64,000 nt of DNA from Acidovorax sp. A1169 (GCF_030704685.1 NZ_JAUZDX010000007.1:186001-250000), one strand, 5' to 3'; shown: positions 1-10,569, counted from the stretch's first letter. Numbers and translations: made by a program. Notes: a model not told the origin generated them from the letters alone.

Positions 1-107
1 GCCGCACCCCTCGATACCCAATGCCTCCATGCTAGGAATACCGACCCTCTGTTCATTGCAGGCGGTCGCCGCTATATTGAACGTATGCGACATGCAGGGA
101 AAACCCG

Positions 108-1250
108 ATGCCCCGACCCAAAGCCCCCCCCGATGCCCTCTCTGACGAGATTGGTGCAGCCACGCACCAGGCCAGTGCACAGAACGCAGGCGACATTGGT
201 GCACTGATCGGCCGGCTCGACGCCTCACCGCAGACGGCGGCCACGCGCAAGCGGCCCGCCAGCGCATCGGCCACCGAGCTGCGCGTGGGCATCCTGCTGT
301 GGCCGCAGTTCCCGCTGCTGTCGCTGGCCGGGCTGTGCGATGGCCTGCGCCACGCGGCCGACGTGGGTGACCAGAGCCGGCAGATACGCTGCTCGTGGAC
401 CATCCTCGGCGTGCCGGGGCAATCGGTGCAGGCCAGCTGCGGCGTGGCCGTTCCGGTGCAGGAGTCGCTCTCGTCCGAATGCGACTACGACTACATCGCC
501 GTCATCGGCGGGCTGCTGCCCGCCATCCCCACCGCGAGCCCGCGCTACCAGGCCTTCCTGCACTTCGCTGCCTCGCTGGGCAAGCCGCTGATCGGCATCT
601 GCACGGGCACCTTCGCACTCGCGCAGGCGGGCCTCATGGCTGGGCGCCGGGCCTGCGTGCACCCCTACCATGTGGAGGACTGGAAGGCCGCCTTCCCGGC
701 CCTCAGCTACAGCACGGACTGCCATTACGTGTTCGACGGCGACCGCATCAGCTGCGCGGGCGGCATCTCCATCGTGGAGCTCACGGCCGAGCTGGTGCGC
801 CTGCATTGCGGGCCCGACCGCGCGGCCAAGGTCATCCACCAGATGACAGTGAACCCGGCCGCCAGCAGCACCCACGTGGCGCGCCGCCATGCCCTGGGCT
901 ATGGCACGGCCGACCACGACAAGCTGCGCCAGGCCATCGTGCTGATGGAAAAAAACATCGGCACGCCGCTGGAGATCGCGGTCATCGCGCGGCTGGTGGA
1001 TTCGAGCAGCCGCCAGCTCGAACGCGTCTTCCTGGCCGAAACGCGCACCACCCCCTCGGAGTTCTACCGCAACGCGCGGCTCAAGTACGCGCGCTGGATG
1101 CTCACCAGCACCGACCTGCCCATCATCACCATTGCCTACGAGTGCGGCTTCTCGGACGCATCGCACTTCATCCGGCACTTCCAGCAGCTGTACGGCATGC
1201 CCCCGGGGCGCATGCGCAAGGCGCTTCAGGCCGGAACCGTGGAGGCCTGA
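108..1250 (+). CDS. GlxA-family AraC-type transcriptional regulator
   Basis: A 380-residue cytoplasmic regulator. Residues about 57-225 form a DJ-1/PfpI (glutamine amidotransferase-like) domain with the nucleophile-elbow motif GICTG (Cys about 165); residues about 275-375 form an AraC double helix-turn-helix ending with the typical [16 protein letters not shown] segment. In this family the first domain binds a small metabolite and the HTH controls catabolic genes; the ligand is unknown here. The first about 55 residues are a low-complexity extension not usual for the family, but an AGGGA ribosome site 7 bases upstream supports the ATG used. Its 3' end overlaps the convergent chemoreceptor gene by 25 bases. 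Confidence 0.88.
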   Translation: MPRPKAPPDALSDEIGAATHQASAQNAGDIGALIGRLDASPQTAATRKRPASASATELRVGILLWPQFPLLSLAGLCDGLRHAADVGDQSRQIRCSWTILGVPGQSVQASCGVAVPVQESLSSECDYDYIAVIGGLLPAIPTASPRYQAFLHFAASLGKPLIGICTGTFALAQAGLMAGRRACVHPYHVEDWKAAFPALSYSTDCHYVFDGDRISCAGGISIVELTAELVRLHCGPDRAAKVIHQMTVNPAASSTHVARRHALGYGTADHDKLRQAIVLMEKNIGTPLEIAVIARLVDSSSRQLERVFLAETRTTPSEFYRNARLKYARWMLTSTDLPIITIAYECGFSDASHFIRHFQQLYGMPPGRMRKALQAGTVEA

Positions 1251-2881
1251 AGCTGCGGCTGCGCGCGCACCGGCGCGGCGCGCTGCAGGGGGCCACCGTC
1301 GCCAGCGGTGCCTTCTTCGCCATGAAAGCGCGCCACCACCGCCACCAGCCGGCCCGACTGGGCGTGCAGCGCCTCCGACGCGCCACGCGCCTGCCCCACC
1401 AGCGCCGCGTTGTGCTGCGTGAACTGGTCGATGCGCGAAAGCACCTCGGTGAGCTGGCGCACGCCTGCATGCTGCTCGGTGCTGGCGGTCTGCACGGCGG
1501 CCATGAGCGCGGCGAAGGCGTTGACCGCCCCGATCACGCCGGCCGTCTGCGCGCTTGCGCGCTCCACCATGGCGCGGCAGGCGGCGATCTGTTCGTTCGA
1601 CTGCGCGATGAGCTGGCGGATCTCCCGCGCCGACGTGGCCGAATGCAGCGCCAGGCTGCGCACCTCGCTGGCCACCACCGCGAAGCCTCGGCCCTGCCCG
1701 CCCGCGCGCGCCGCCTCCACCGCCGCGTTGAGCGCCAGGATGTTGGTCTGGAAGGCGATGCCATCGATCACCGCCGTGGTTTCGGCGATGCGCGCGCCGT
1801 GGCCAGCCACGGCCAGCATGCTCTGCATGGCGCCGTCGACGATGGCCTGGCCCTCGTGCGCCACGCTGCGCGCCGAAGTGGCCAGGGAGTGCGCATCGCG
1901 CACCGACTGCTGCGTGTGTCCCATGGTCGCGGCGAACTGCTCCAGCGCCGCGGCCGCCTGCTGCAGCTCGGCCGACTGCATCTCGGTGCGCTGCGACAGG
2001 TTGCCCGCCTCGTCGACCAGGCTGCGGCTTTGCAGCGCCACGTCCGCCGAGGCGCTGCGTACCTGCTGCACCGTGTCGGCCAGGCCCGCCACCATGGCGC
2101 GCAATGAGGCGATCACCGATCCCTCGGGGGCCACGGCACCCTGCAGGGGTACGGTCAGTTCGCCGCCAGCCACCCGGGCCATGGCCTGCGCCACCGCCGC
2201 GGGCTCCGCTCCCAGGCGGCGCGTGAGCGTGCGCACCAGCACCACCGCCACAGCGCAGCCCACCAGCAGCACCAGCGCGAGCGAGACCGCCATGCGCACC
2301 AGCATGGCATGCAGCGCGTCGATGGAGGCGGCCGCCGACTGCTCCACCTGCCGCGCCTGGCCCTCGCGCAGCTGCGCCAGTGCCTGCAGATAGGTCGCTT
2401 GCGACTGGCGCAGCGCCCCGGTGAGCATGCCGCGCGCCGGGCCGCGCGCACCGCCTTGCAGATGCGCCAGGAACTGGTCGCGGTCCTGCCGGAAGCGCGT
2501 GGCCGCCTGGCCCATGCGCGCCAGCAACTCGCGTGCGGCCGGCTCCGCCACGGCAGCCTGCAGCGCGTCCATGTGCCGGTCGATGCGCTGCTGCGCGGCG
2601 TCGATGCGTTCGATCTCGGCCAGCAGGTCCTCCTGCATCTCCACCAGCACCGCATCGCGCAGCGCACGCGACACGGCGCCCACCTCCAGCGACACCTCGT
2701 AGGCCGCGCTCCACATCGGCAGGCGCTCGCTGGTGATCGATGCGAACTGCGCATTCGCGGCCAGCCCCGCATGCAACGCAAGCGCCATCGCCATGGCCAG
2801 CAGCGCGCCGATGGCGGAAAAGCCCAGGATCAACAACGCGCGAATCGACAGCCCGCGCCCGGCCCGTTCAAGAAGTGCCAT
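1226..2881 (-). CDS. methyl-accepting chemotaxis protein (Tsr/Tar type)
   Basis: A 551-residue inner-membrane chemoreceptor. It has a membrane segment at about 12-34, a periplasmic helical sensor to about 185, a second membrane segment, a HAMP region at about 210-262 and a cytoplasmic signalling coiled coil whose hairpin tip carries [18 protein letters not shown]. Receptors of this type pass ligand binding to CheA/CheW. The start at [10 protein letters not shown] places the first hydrophobic helix at the N-terminus; no strong ribosome site is visible, so the start is less certain. It lies 104 bases downstream of, and on the same strand as, a solute-binding protein gene, which may supply its ligand (inference). 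Confidence 0.93.
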   Translation of the reverse strand: MALLERAGRGLSIRALLILGFSAIGALLAMAMALALHAGLAANAQFASITSERLPMWSAAYEVSLEVGAVSRALRDAVLVEMQEDLLAEIERIDAAQQRIDRHMDALQAAVAEPAARELLARMGQAATRFRQDRDQFLAHLQGGARGPARGMLTGALRQSQATYLQALAQLREGQARQVEQSAAASIDALHAMLVRMAVSLALVLLVGCAVAVVLVRTLTRRLGAEPAAVAQAMARVAGGELTVPLQGAVAPEGSVIASLRAMVAGLADTVQQVRSASADVALQSRSLVDEAGNLSQRTEMQSAELQQAAAALEQFAATMGHTQQSVRDAHSLATSARSVAHEGQAIVDGAMQSMLAVAGHGARIAETTAVIDGIAFQTNILALNAAVEAARAGGQGRGFAVVASEVRSLALHSATSAREIRQLIAQSNEQIAACRAMVERASAQTAGVIGAVNAFAALMAAVQTASTEQHAGVRQLTEVLSRIDQFTQHNAALVGQARGASEALHAQSGRLVAVVARFHGEEGTAGDGGPLQRAAPVRAQPQLQASTVPA

Positions 2882-2985
2882 GGTGGAGAAGGATGAAAAA
2901 AGAAAGAAAAGAGGGGTGAACGAACAAGCCGCATGCGTGCGCAGGGCAGGCATGCGGCTCTTCGGCGATGCAGGCGTTCAGGAGA

Positions 2986-3855
2986 TCACTTGCAGGAAGG
3001 CAGCTTCCAGTCGGCCGGGCGGTCCACCCCGGCGCGCGCGTTCTGGCCCACGGGGAGGTACCAGACGTCCTGCACCAGGCCGTAGGTCTTGCCGATCTTG
3101 CGCAGGTCGCAGGTCTGCCAGAGCTTGGCGATCTCGGTGTTGACCGCCTTGACCAGCTCGGGGTTGTCCTTGTTCAGGCCGAACACCACCTGGCCCAGGC
3201 CGGTGAGCAGCGGGTAGTCTGGCGAGGCATCGCTGAACGCATTGAACTTCACCTTCCACTGCGGGTTCTGCGAGATCGCGTACTGCATCACCGGCGGGTC
3301 GCCGATCACCGCGTCGATGCGGCCTGCCAGCAAGTCGCGCACGGCCGCGTCCGAGGTGTCGTACAGCGCCAGCTGCAGGCCGCTGATCTTGCGCAGCTCG
3401 GGGATGAACGAGAAGCCGGTGATGGTGCCGACCTTCTTGCCCTCCAGGTCCTTCAACTTGCTCCAGTCGGTCTTGTCCGACTGGGTGATGCCGTTCTTGA
3501 AGTAGTGGATGGGATCGCTCAGCGCCATGATCTTGGAGCGTTGCTCCGTCCAACCCATGGTGCCGGCCATCACGTCCACGCGCTTCGATTGCACCGAGGC
3601 GATGGTGCCCGACCACTCCATCAGCGCCGGCTTGACCTTGAGCTGCAGCGCCTGGGCGATGCGCTGCAGGATCTCGCCGTCGTAGCCGACCATCTTGCCG
3701 TCCTGGTAGCCCGTGCCCGGCATATCGCCCGAGAAGGCGATGGTGAAGCCCCCCTTGTCCACGGTCTCCAGGGCATGGGCCGACAGCCCCAGGGCAGACA
3801 GCCAGGTGGCGGCCGCGAACGAGGCCAGCAGCCTCGCGATTTTCAATGTTGGCAT
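2986..3855 (-). CDS. periplasmic solute-binding protein, family 3, without transporter partners
   Basis: A 289-residue protein with an N-terminal signal peptide ending near the AHA motif at about residue 29, then a type II periplasmic binding fold of the amino-acid/organic-acid family (SBP_bac_3): the opening strand FTIAFSGDMPGTGY, a central GRIDAVIGDPP and the hinge VGTITGF. No ABC permease or ATPase gene adjoins it, unlike normal transport operons; the downstream same-strand gene is a chemoreceptor. It may therefore work with a distant transporter or present a ligand to that receptor; the second option is inference. The long frame upstream of the ATG is non-coding by codon pattern; the signal peptide fixes the start. 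Confidence 0.9.
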   Translation of the reverse strand: MPTLKIARLLASFAAATWLSALGLSAHALETVDKGGFTIAFSGDMPGTGYQDGKMVGYDGEILQRIAQALQLKVKPALMEWSGTIASVQSKRVDVMAGTMGWTEQRSKIMALSDPIHYFKNGITQSDKTDWSKLKDLEGKKVGTITGFSFIPELRKISGLQLALYDTSDAAVRDLLAGRIDAVIGDPPVMQYAISQNPQWKVKFNAFSDASPDYPLLTGLGQVVFGLNKDNPELVKAVNTEIAKLWQTCDLRKIGKTYGLVQDVWYLPVGQNARAGVDRPADWKLPSCK

Positions 3856-4092
3856 GGTGGTGATCTCCAGAAGTCCGGTGGTGGTTCCCTCCCATCGGGC
3901 GATGGGGTAAATCGACTGTAGGGACGCCTGCCGCGCGGCGATTGGAGGTGCGCACGGCGAAATGGAATGCCCGCGACATTGCGGGAATGCCCCAGGAAAC
4001 AGGTCCGTTGTGTAGCCTGTCGGACAGTCCAAGGGCTGCAGGCGGCCTACAGTGGGCCTTCCGATACCCACAACTCCAGGAGACACCACCCC

Positions 4093-4863
4093 ATGATCGC
4101 CATCCCCTCCCTGCAAGAAAGCGTCAGCCCCGAAGAATGGCAGCTGCGCTGCGACCTGGCCGCCTGCTACCGCCTGGTGGCGCTGTACGGCTGGAGCGAC
4201 CTGGTGTTCACCCACATCAGCGCCAAGCTGCCCGAGTCGGTGTCGGGCCCCGAGCACCAGTTCCTGATCAACCCCTACGGCCTGATGTTCGACGAGATCA
4301 CCGCGTCGAGCCTGATCAAGGTGGACATGCAGTGCAACAAGCTACACGACTCGCCCTTCCCGGTGAACCCGGCCGGCTTCGTGATCCACAGCGCCGTGCA
4401 CGAGGCCCGGGCCGATGCGCAGTGCGTGCTGCACACCCACACGCGCGCCGGCGTGGCCGTGAGCGCGCAGAAATGCGGCGTGCTGCCCATCAGCCAGCAG
4501 AGCACCTTCGTGCTGGCTTCGCTGGCCTACCACGGCTACGAGGGCGTGGCCTTTCGCGATGAGGAAAAGCCGCGACTGCAGGCCGACCTGGGCGAGGCCA
4601 ACTTCCTCATGCTGCGCAACCACGGCCTGCTCACCGTGGGCAAGTCGATTGCCGACGCCTTCCTGTCGATGTACACCTTCGAGAACACCTGCCGCATCCA
4701 GATCGACGCCCAGGCCGGCGGCGAGCTCAACCCGGTGGACCCGCAGATCGTGAGCGGCGTGGCCCAGGCCATGCGCGTGCAGACCGGCGGCCTGGGCGGC
4801 GCCTTCGTCTGGCCGTCACTGTTGCGCAAGGCACAGCGCGACGCACCTGGTTACGACAGCTGA
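4093..4863 (+). CDS. class II aldolase/adducin family protein
   Basis: A 256-residue class II aldolase/adducin-fold protein. The zinc-site motif HTHTRAG (about residues 115-121), a later NHGLL segment and the early SDLVFTHISAK are typical. Close relatives lacking a defined sugar-phosphate partner are annotated as class II aldolases or decarboxylase-like proteins; the substrate cannot be read from the sequence. The ATG is preceded by CAGGAGAC, a good ribosome site. It stands alone between the divergent solute-binding protein gene and the glutathione transferase; a perfect 8-bp GC hairpin follows the stop codon. Confidence 0.88.
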   Translation: MIAIPSLQESVSPEEWQLRCDLAACYRLVALYGWSDLVFTHISAKLPESVSGPEHQFLINPYGLMFDEITASSLIKVDMQCNKLHDSPFPVNPAGFVIHSAVHEARADAQCVLHTHTRAGVAVSAQKCGVLPISQQSTFVLASLAYHGYEGVAFRDEEKPRLQADLGEANFLMLRNHGLLTVGKSIADAFLSMYTFENTCRIQIDAQAGGELNPVDPQIVSGVAQAMRVQTGGLGGAFVWPSLLRKAQRDAPGYDS

Positions 4864-4880
4864 CACTTGCCCCGGGCAAT

Positions 4881-4901
4881 CCGGGCGGCTTTACCGCCCG
4901 G
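4881..4901 (+). terminator. GC hairpin after the aldolase gene
   Basis: CCGGGCGG and CCGCCCGG form a perfect 8-bp stem with a 5-base loop, 17 bases after the aldolase stop. No T tract follows, so intrinsic termination is uncertain; it may instead stabilise the mRNA end. Confidence 0.4.
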
Positions 4902-4970
4902 GTCATGCAAAAAGCCGGGTCAGCGCATAGGATCGGGGGTTCCCGCCGTATCCAACCCAGAGGACCCACA

Positions 4971-5579
4971 ATGAAACTCTACTACTCTCCTGGCGCCTGC
5001 TCCCTGTCCCCACACATCGCACTGCATGAAGCGGGCCTGGCGTTCACGCCTGTGCTGGCCAGCACCAAGAGCCACAAGCTGCAGGACGGCACCGACTACT
5101 ACACCATCAACCCGTTGGGCTACGTGCCCCTGCTCGAGCTGGACGATGGCACGCGCCTGCGCGAAGGCCCGGCCATCCTGCAGTACATCGCCGACCAGGT
5201 GCCCCTGAAGATGCTGGCACCCCAGAACGGCTCGCTGCAGCGCTACCGCCTGCAGGAATGGCTGACCTTCATCGGCACCGAGATCCACAAGGGTTTCAGC
5301 CCCCTGTTCAACCCCGCCACGCCCGAGGAATACAAGACCATCGCACGCGAGAAGCTGCTGCAGCGCCTGCAGTGGGTGGACAGCCAGCTGGCCGACAAGC
5401 AGTACGTGATGGGCGATCAGTTCACCGTGGCCGACGGCTACCTGTTCACCGTGACCAACTGGGCCAAGCCGACCAACCTGGACATCTCGGCCTTCACCCA
5501 CCTGGCCGCCTACCGCGAGCGCGTGGCCGCACGCCCTGCCGTGCAGGAAGCCATGAAGGCCGAAGGCCTGCTCAAGTAA
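4971..5579 (+). CDS. gstA: glutathione S-transferase, beta-class-like
   Basis: A 202-residue cytosolic protein of standard GST length. The N-terminal thioredoxin-like domain begins MKLYYSPGACSLSPHIALHE; the Cys at position 10 in the SPGACS motif is the hallmark of bacterial beta-class enzymes, which conjugate or bind glutathione during detoxification and oxidative stress. The all-helical C-terminal domain contains MGDQFTVADGYLF, the N-capping/hydrophobic staple segment of GSTs. An AGAGGA ribosome site precedes the ATG. It is monocistronic, and convergent with the MFS gene. Confidence 0.93.
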   Translation: MKLYYSPGACSLSPHIALHEAGLAFTPVLASTKSHKLQDGTDYYTINPLGYVPLLELDDGTRLREGPAILQYIADQVPLKMLAPQNGSLQRYRLQEWLTFIGTEIHKGFSPLFNPATPEEYKTIAREKLLQRLQWVDSQLADKQYVMGDQFTVADGYLFTVTNWAKPTNLDISAFTHLAAYRERVAARPAVQEAMKAEGLLK

Positions 5580-5612
5580 GCAGCGCCGCGCGGCAGGGAG
5601 GCTGCGGGTGCG

Positions 5613-6830
5613 TCATGCAGCCAGCGGCTTCTGCCGCGAGGCCACCAGCGCACCCACCCACAGCGCACAGGCCGAGAACACCAGCCCGCGCGCCAGGCCG
5701 CCGGGGCCATCGGCGATCCAGCCCACCACCGTGGGCCCGACGATCTGGCCGGCCGCGAAGACGATGGTGAAGGCGCTGATGCCGCTGGCCCACAGCGCCT
5801 GCGGCAGGTTGTGCCGCACCAGGGCCGTGGTGGAGGCCACCACCGACAGGAACACTGCCCCGAACATGAGGCCCGAGGCCAGCACCACCGGCCAGGCCGA
5901 AGTCAGCGCCGGCAGCACCGTGGCCACGCCCAGCAGGCCGTTGAGCAGGGCCAGCGCTTGCCCGCCACGGCTGCGGTCCAGCAGGCCCGCCCAGATGCGC
6001 GAGGACAGCACCACCGCCAGCCCCAGCAGCGCATAGAACCAGGTCACCGCCGTGCCGCTGGCGCCCTGCTCGCGCAGCAGCGCCACCACGAAGGTCATGT
6101 AGCCGATGTAGCCCACGCCGAACAGGCCATAGCCGAGCAGCGCCGGTGCAAAGGGCGCCCAGCGCATGCCACTGGTTGCAGGCTGCGCGGACGCTACGAC
6201 AGCCGGTGCCGCCAGGGCCTGCAGCGCCCGCGCCGGCCACAGCAGCACCACCGTGGCTGCCACGCAGGCCAGTGCCAGCGCCCACCAGGCCCAGGCCCAG
6301 GGGTGCGGGCCCGGAGCCGCAGCCAGCACGGCCGGCACCAGCACCGCCGACAGGCTGATGCCCCAGCCCGTGCCGCCGTAGTACAGGCCCAGCAGCAGGC
6401 CGCTGCGCCCCGGCTGCTGCGCACCCAGCCGCGCCGCGAGCAGGCCGCCGCAGACGAAGACCAGCGCGCTCGCCACACCGGCCAGCAGGCGCTGCACCAG
6501 CAGCGGCACGGCGTCCACGAAAAAGCCGCACAGCCCCATGAACACCGTGGCCAGCACGGACCCCGCCACGAGCAAGGTGCCGGGTGAAAAGCGGCGCAGC
6601 AACATCGGCGTGGCCAGGGCGCCCAGCAGGTAGCCCAGCGCGTTCACGGTGTTCATGGCCCCGGCCAGCGTGTAGGACCAGGAGAGGTCCTCGCGCATCG
6701 GCGGCAGCAGCAGCGCGTAGGCAAAGCGCGTGATGCCCAGCGAGACGGCCGCCCCCATCGACAGAGCCACCGCCAGCCACAGGCCGTTGCGCAGCAGGGC
6801 GGAGGAAGGCACGGGAACGTCATGGCTCAT
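5613..6830 (-). CDS. YbfB/YjiJ-type MFS transporter
   Basis: A 405-residue integral membrane protein with about 12 hydrophobic segments, belonging to the YbfB/YjiJ subfamily of the major facilitator superfamily (the opening SLGITRFAYALLLPPM and MNTVNALGYLLGAL are characteristic). It presumably exports or imports a small molecule across the inner membrane; the substrate is unknown. Start codons at 6830 (MSHDV) and 6839 (MAAMSHDV) are both possible and neither has a clear ribosome site. It is divergent from the alkene reductase gene, with about 190 bases of shared control region between them. Confidence 0.87.
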   Translation of the reverse strand: MSHDVPVPSSALLRNGLWLAVALSMGAAVSLGITRFAYALLLPPMREDLSWSYTLAGAMNTVNALGYLLGALATPMLLRRFSPGTLLVAGSVLATVFMGLCGFFVDAVPLLVQRLLAGVASALVFVCGGLLAARLGAQQPGRSGLLLGLYYGGTGWGISLSAVLVPAVLAAAPGPHPWAWAWWALALACVAATVVLLWPARALQALAAPAVVASAQPATSGMRWAPFAPALLGYGLFGVGYIGYMTFVVALLREQGASGTAVTWFYALLGLAVVLSSRIWAGLLDRSRGGQALALLNGLLGVATVLPALTSAWPVVLASGLMFGAVFLSVVASTTALVRHNLPQALWASGISAFTIVFAAGQIVGPTVVGWIADGPGGLARGLVFSACALWVGALVASRQKPLAA

Positions 6831-7024
6831 GGCGGCCATTGTGCAGGGCCAGGGCCCGTGGCGCTGTCGCCGGCGGTTCCCCGCGCGAAGCCTCCCGAGC
6901 CTTGCGGTAACACAAATCCCTTGCCCTGTGTTGCGCCAGCCCACTGCAGCCTTTGCCGAATGCGAATACGCTTGTCCGTTATTTCCGGTCCTTGCGACCT
7001 CCGCACGAACGAAAGCTCCGCTCC

Positions 7025-8158
7025 ATGTCCACAGCCTCTCTTTTCGATCCCATCCAGGTCGGTGACCTGCATTTGGCCAACCGCATCGCCATGGCACCGC
7101 TCACGCGCAACCGCGCACCCAACGCCGTGCCGGCCGAGATCACCGCCACCTATTACGCGCAGCGCGCCAGCGCCGGCCTGCTGATCACCGAGGCCACGGC
7201 CATCAGCCACCAGGGCCAGGGCTACGCCGACGTGCCCGGCCTGTACGGCACCGAGCAGCTCGATGCCTGGAAGAAGGTCACCACCGCCGTGCACGAGGCC
7301 GGCGGCAAGATCGTGACCCAGCTGTGGCACGTGGGCCGCATCTCGCACAACGACCTGCAGCCCGATGGCGGCGCACCCGTGGCACCCTCGGCCCTCATCG
7401 CCAAGGCCAAGACCTACCTGATCGACCGCGAGACCGGCAAGGGCAGCTTCGCCCCCACCTCGCAGCCGCGCGCGCTCGATGCCTCGGAGCTGCCCGGCAT
7501 CGTGCACACCTACGCGGCCGCCGCCCGCAACGCGGTGGAGACCGCCGGCTTCGACGGCGTGGAGATCCACGGCGCCAACGGCTACCTGCTCGACCAGTTC
7601 CTCAAGACCGGTGCCAACCAGCGCACCGACGACTACGGCGGCAGCATCGAGAACCGCGCCCGCCTGCTGCTCGAAGCCACGCGCGCCGCCGTGGACGCCG
7701 TGGGTGGCGGCAAGGTCGGCATTCGCCTGTCGCCCGTCACGCCTGCCAACGACATCGTGGACGAAGACCCGCAGCCCCTGTTCGACTACGTGATCCGCCA
7801 ACTCGCCCAGCTGCGCCTGGCCTACATCCACGTGATCGAAGGCGCCACCGGCGGCCCGCGCGAACTGCCCGACCGCCCCTTCGACTACGCCGCCCTCAAG
7901 ACGGCCTACCGCGAAGCCGGCGGCAAGGGCGCCTGGATGGTCAACAACGCCTACGACGCCGGCCTGGCCGAGAAGGTGGTGGCTGACGGCACGGCCGACA
8001 TCGTGGCCTTCGGCAAGCTCTACATCGCCAACCCCGACCTGGTCGAGCGCCTGCGCACCAAGGCCCCGCTCAACGCCTGGGACCAGAGCACCTTCTACGG
8101 CGGTGGCGAAAAGGGCTATACCGACTACCCAACGCTGGCCGAAGCAACAGCGAAGTAA
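7025..8158 (+). CDS. nemA: alkene reductase, Old Yellow Enzyme family
   Basis: A 377-residue FMN-dependent TIM-barrel enzyme that reduces activated C=C bonds (enones, N-ethylmaleimide) or nitro compounds with NAD(P)H. Family marks are the substrate-anchoring EIHGANGYLLDQF, in which the His and Asn bind the substrate carbonyl, the upstream QLWHVGR and the C-terminal FGKLYIANPDL FMN-phosphate region. Length matches NemA/XenB-like reductases. Its start is set by the MSTASLFDPIQVG opening typical of the family. The divergent MFS gene and the hemerythrin gene after it do not suggest an operon. Confidence 0.94.
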   Translation: MSTASLFDPIQVGDLHLANRIAMAPLTRNRAPNAVPAEITATYYAQRASAGLLITEATAISHQGQGYADVPGLYGTEQLDAWKKVTTAVHEAGGKIVTQLWHVGRISHNDLQPDGGAPVAPSALIAKAKTYLIDRETGKGSFAPTSQPRALDASELPGIVHTYAAAARNAVETAGFDGVEIHGANGYLLDQFLKTGANQRTDDYGGSIENRARLLLEATRAAVDAVGGGKVGIRLSPVTPANDIVDEDPQPLFDYVIRQLAQLRLAYIHVIEGATGGPRELPDRPFDYAALKTAYREAGGKGAWMVNNAYDAGLAEKVVADGTADIVAFGKLYIANPDLVERLRTKAPLNAWDQSTFYGGGEKGYTDYPTLAEATAK

Positions 8159-8170
8159 TTGGCTCAGGGC

Positions 8171-8749
8171 CTAACCTAGTCCGATGGGGTTGGGGGCCCG
8201 CATCACGATGCGGGTGAACAAGCGGTCATAGGCCCCGTCGCGGGCCGAGCCCTGCACCAGGGGATTGGCGTTGGTGGCAAACGCAGCGTCCACCGCCGCC
8301 CAGTCCTGCGCATCCAGGTGCGCCTGCGCTGCGGGCAGCACCACGGTCTCTTCGATCCGCATGTGCTCCAGGTAGAAGGCCACATAGCGCTGCAGGGCCT
8401 CCTCGAACGCGCTGCGCCGCGTGTCCCCCAAAAGCTCCCAGGCCAGCAGCAGGTGCTGCAGCTCGCGCACCGCAGCTTCGCCGCCCGCGTGCTCTCGCTC
8501 GAGCTGCGCGATGGCTGCCGCCGCCTCGGGCGCACGCTCGGCCACGCGCGGAAACAGCCACTGCGTTTCCTTGGGGTGGTGCTGGCGCTCGGGAAACTCG
8601 TCGATGTAGAACAGCATCGCGCGCATCACGTCGAAGAACGCGGCCGGCGCGTCGGCCGGCCCCCGGTCCAGCATCAGTTGCAGCGAGCGCAGCACCGCTG
8701 CCAGCGAGGCGTGTTCGTCGCGAATGGTCCGCACACTGGCATGGGGCAT
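8171..8749 (-). CDS. hemerythrin HHE-domain protein
   Basis: A 192-residue four-helix protein predicted to bind a di-iron centre. The metal ligands fit the HHE pattern: the early His in RDEHASL, the HHPKE segment, His in EREHAGGE and the C-terminal EHMRIEE. Such stand-alone cytoplasmic hemerythrin domains sense or store O2/NO, or help repair iron-sulfur sites. AGGAG lies 8-12 bases upstream of the ATG. Its stop is 12 bases from the convergent alkene reductase stop. No partner gene is adjacent. Confidence 0.88.
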   Translation of the reverse strand: MPHASVRTIRDEHASLAAVLRSLQLMLDRGPADAPAAFFDVMRAMLFYIDEFPERQHHPKETQWLFPRVAERAPEAAAAIAQLEREHAGGEAAVRELQHLLLAWELLGDTRRSAFEEALQRYVAFYLEHMRIEETVVLPAAQAHLDAQDWAAVDAAFATNANPLVQGSARDGAYDRLFTRIVMRAPNPIGLG

Positions 8750-8834
8750 GGCTTTGCTCCTGAAGATTACATTGCTCCAAGGGTGCCATGCCAGTGTCCG
8801 GACCGACCTGACGCAGGTCAATGAAAGCCCCATG

Positions 8835-8866
8835 AAAAAAGCCCCGCTCGCCGAAGCGTGCGGGGC
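8835..8866 (-). terminator. Rho-independent terminator of the second chemoreceptor gene
   Basis: On the minus strand GCCCCGC and GCGGGGC pair around an inner CGC/GCG stem and are followed by six T. It begins 30 bases beyond the stop of the chemoreceptor at 8896-10569. Confidence 0.82.
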
Positions 8867-8895
8867 CTTGCCTTGGGGCCGAAGACGGCGTGGCG

Positions 8896-10569
8896 TCAGC
8901 GAGCCAGCAACTGGCGCGAGCCCGTTGGTGCACGCAGCGATGCATGCTGCTGGGGCTGGGCCACGGGGCCGCCGCTGTGGCCGCCATGGCCGCTGTGGGC
9001 CATCGACTCGTCGAGCTGGAACTGCTGCACCACTTCCGACAGGCGCGCCGCCTGCTCGCGCAGCGACTCGGCCGCTGCGGCAGACTCTTCCACCAGCGCA
9101 GCGTTCTGCTGCGTCATGCGGTCGATCTCGCCCACCGACTGGTTCACCTGGCCGATGCCGGCCGACTGCTCGGTCGCCGCAGCGGTGATCTCTCCGATGA
9201 TGTCGCCCACGCGTTGCACGCTGGCCACGATCTCCTTCATGGCCGTGCCCGCGTCTTCCACATGGCGCACACCGCCGTCCACGGCGGTCACGCTGTTGCT
9301 GATCAGCGCCTTGATGTCGCTGGCCGCGGCGGCCGAACGCTGGGCCAGGCTGCGCACTTCGCTGGCCACCACGGCAAAGCCGCGGCCCTGCTCACCCGCA
9401 CGGGCAGCTTCCACCGCGGCGTTCAGCGCCAGGATGTTGGTCTGGAACGCGATCGAGTCGATCAGGCCGATGATGTCGCCGATCTTGCGGCTCGATGCCG
9501 AGATCTCCTGCATGCTGGCCACGGCCTGCTGCACCACCGAGCCGCCACGCGTGGCGGTGCTTGAGGCCGATGCCGCCAGCTGATTGGCCATCTGCGAGGA
9601 CGATGCCGTCTGCTGCACGGTGGAGGTCAGTTGCGACAGCGAGGCCACGGCCTCCTGCGCGTTGCTGGCCGTCTGCTCGGTGCGCTGCGACAGGTCCTGG
9701 TTGCCCGTGGCGATCTCCTGGCTGGCCGTGGCGATGTTGCCGCTGGCGTCGCGCACCTGCGCCACCAGAGAACCCAGGCCCTGCTGCATGTCGCGCAGCG
9801 CACGCTGCAGGTCGGCCACTTCATCCTTGCCGTCGGCCACGATGGGCTGCGACAGGTCACCCCCGGCAATCGCCTGTGCCATGCGGCGCGCAGCGGCCAG
9901 CGGGTTGCAGATGGACTGCATGTTCAGCAGCGTGAGCGGCACCACCACCACCACCGTGATCAGCACGGCCAGCGCGAACAGCAACTTGGTCTGCGCCGTG
10001 ACGCTGCTCTGCTGCTCCACGGCCTTGGCCACATCGGCGCGCAGCACCTCATCGAGCTGCACCATGAGCTTGTCGGCCTGGTCGAACTCGGCCACGGCCT
10101 TGCCGCTCATGCGGTTGGCGATGGTGGCCGTGTCGTAGCCACCCGCCTCCAGCTGGCGCGCCACATGGGCGAACTGCTCGCGGTAGCTGTCCAGGCGCTT
10201 GATGATGTCGCGTACCACGGGGTTGTCGCTGTCCTCGGGTCCGTCGAGGAACTTGGTGGCGATCTTCTTGGCCTTCTCCTGGCTGGCCAGCCACTTGGCC
10301 TGTGCCACCTTCACGACCTCGGGCTTCTCGTAGCCGATGATCATGTCCTTCTCGAGCTGGCGGATGGTGCCCATCTCGCCGCGCAGCTCGGCCATGTACC
10401 CCACTTCGACGAAGGAGTTGGCCATGAAGTCCTCGCTGAGATCGGCGATGCGGAACATGCCCAGCATGCCGGCCCCCCCCAGAAGCCCCAGCAGACCCAG
10501 CACCACACCAATGGCCCCCAGCATGCGGAATCGAATGGTGAACTGCCGCATGAGCGCGAAAAGATTCAT
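8896..10569 (-). CDS. methyl-accepting chemotaxis protein with four-helix-bundle sensor
   Basis: A 557-residue chemoreceptor: membrane helix at about 11-33, periplasmic helical sensor (about 34-190, with [17 protein letters not shown] resembling 4HB_MCP sensors), second membrane helix, HAMP, and a long methyl-accepting coiled coil with the tip [20 protein letters not shown]. It lacks a recognisable C-terminal pentapeptide tether for CheR. It follows copA on the same strand after 145 bases but has its own leader; co-transcription is not evident. A strong terminator lies after it. Together with the receptor at 1226-2881 it shows a motile or surface-signalling organism; no cheA/W genes are in the window. 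Confidence 0.93.
   Translation of the reverse strand: MNLFALMRQFTIRFRMLGAIGVVLGLLGLLGGAGMLGMFRIADLSEDFMANSFVEVGYMAELRGEMGTIRQLEKDMIIGYEKPEVVKVAQAKWLASQEKAKKIATKFLDGPEDSDNPVVRDIIKRLDSYREQFAHVARQLEAGGYDTATIANRMSGKAVAEFDQADKLMVQLDEVLRADVAKAVEQQSSVTAQTKLLFALAVLITVVVVVPLTLLNMQSICNPLAAARRMAQAIAGGDLSQPIVADGKDEVADLQRALRDMQQGLGSLVAQVRDASGNIATASQEIATGNQDLSQRTEQTASNAQEAVASLSQLTSTVQQTASSSQMANQLAASASSTATRGGSVVQQAVASMQEISASSRKIGDIIGLIDSIAFQTNILALNAAVEAARAGEQGRGFAVVASEVRSLAQRSAAAASDIKALISNSVTAVDGGVRHVEDAGTAMKEIVASVQRVGDIIGEITAAATEQSAGIGQVNQSVGEIDRMTQQNAALVEESAAAAESLREQAARLSEVVQQFQLDESMAHSGHGGHSGGPVAQPQQHASLRAPTGSRQLLAR

Noticed and set aside
225..2714. An 829-codon open frame on the minus strand overlapping the GlxA and chemoreceptor genes
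   Set aside because: It is an off-frame shadow in GC-rich DNA: composition is Arg/Gly/Ala-rich with no domain, and both genes it covers have clear family motifs.
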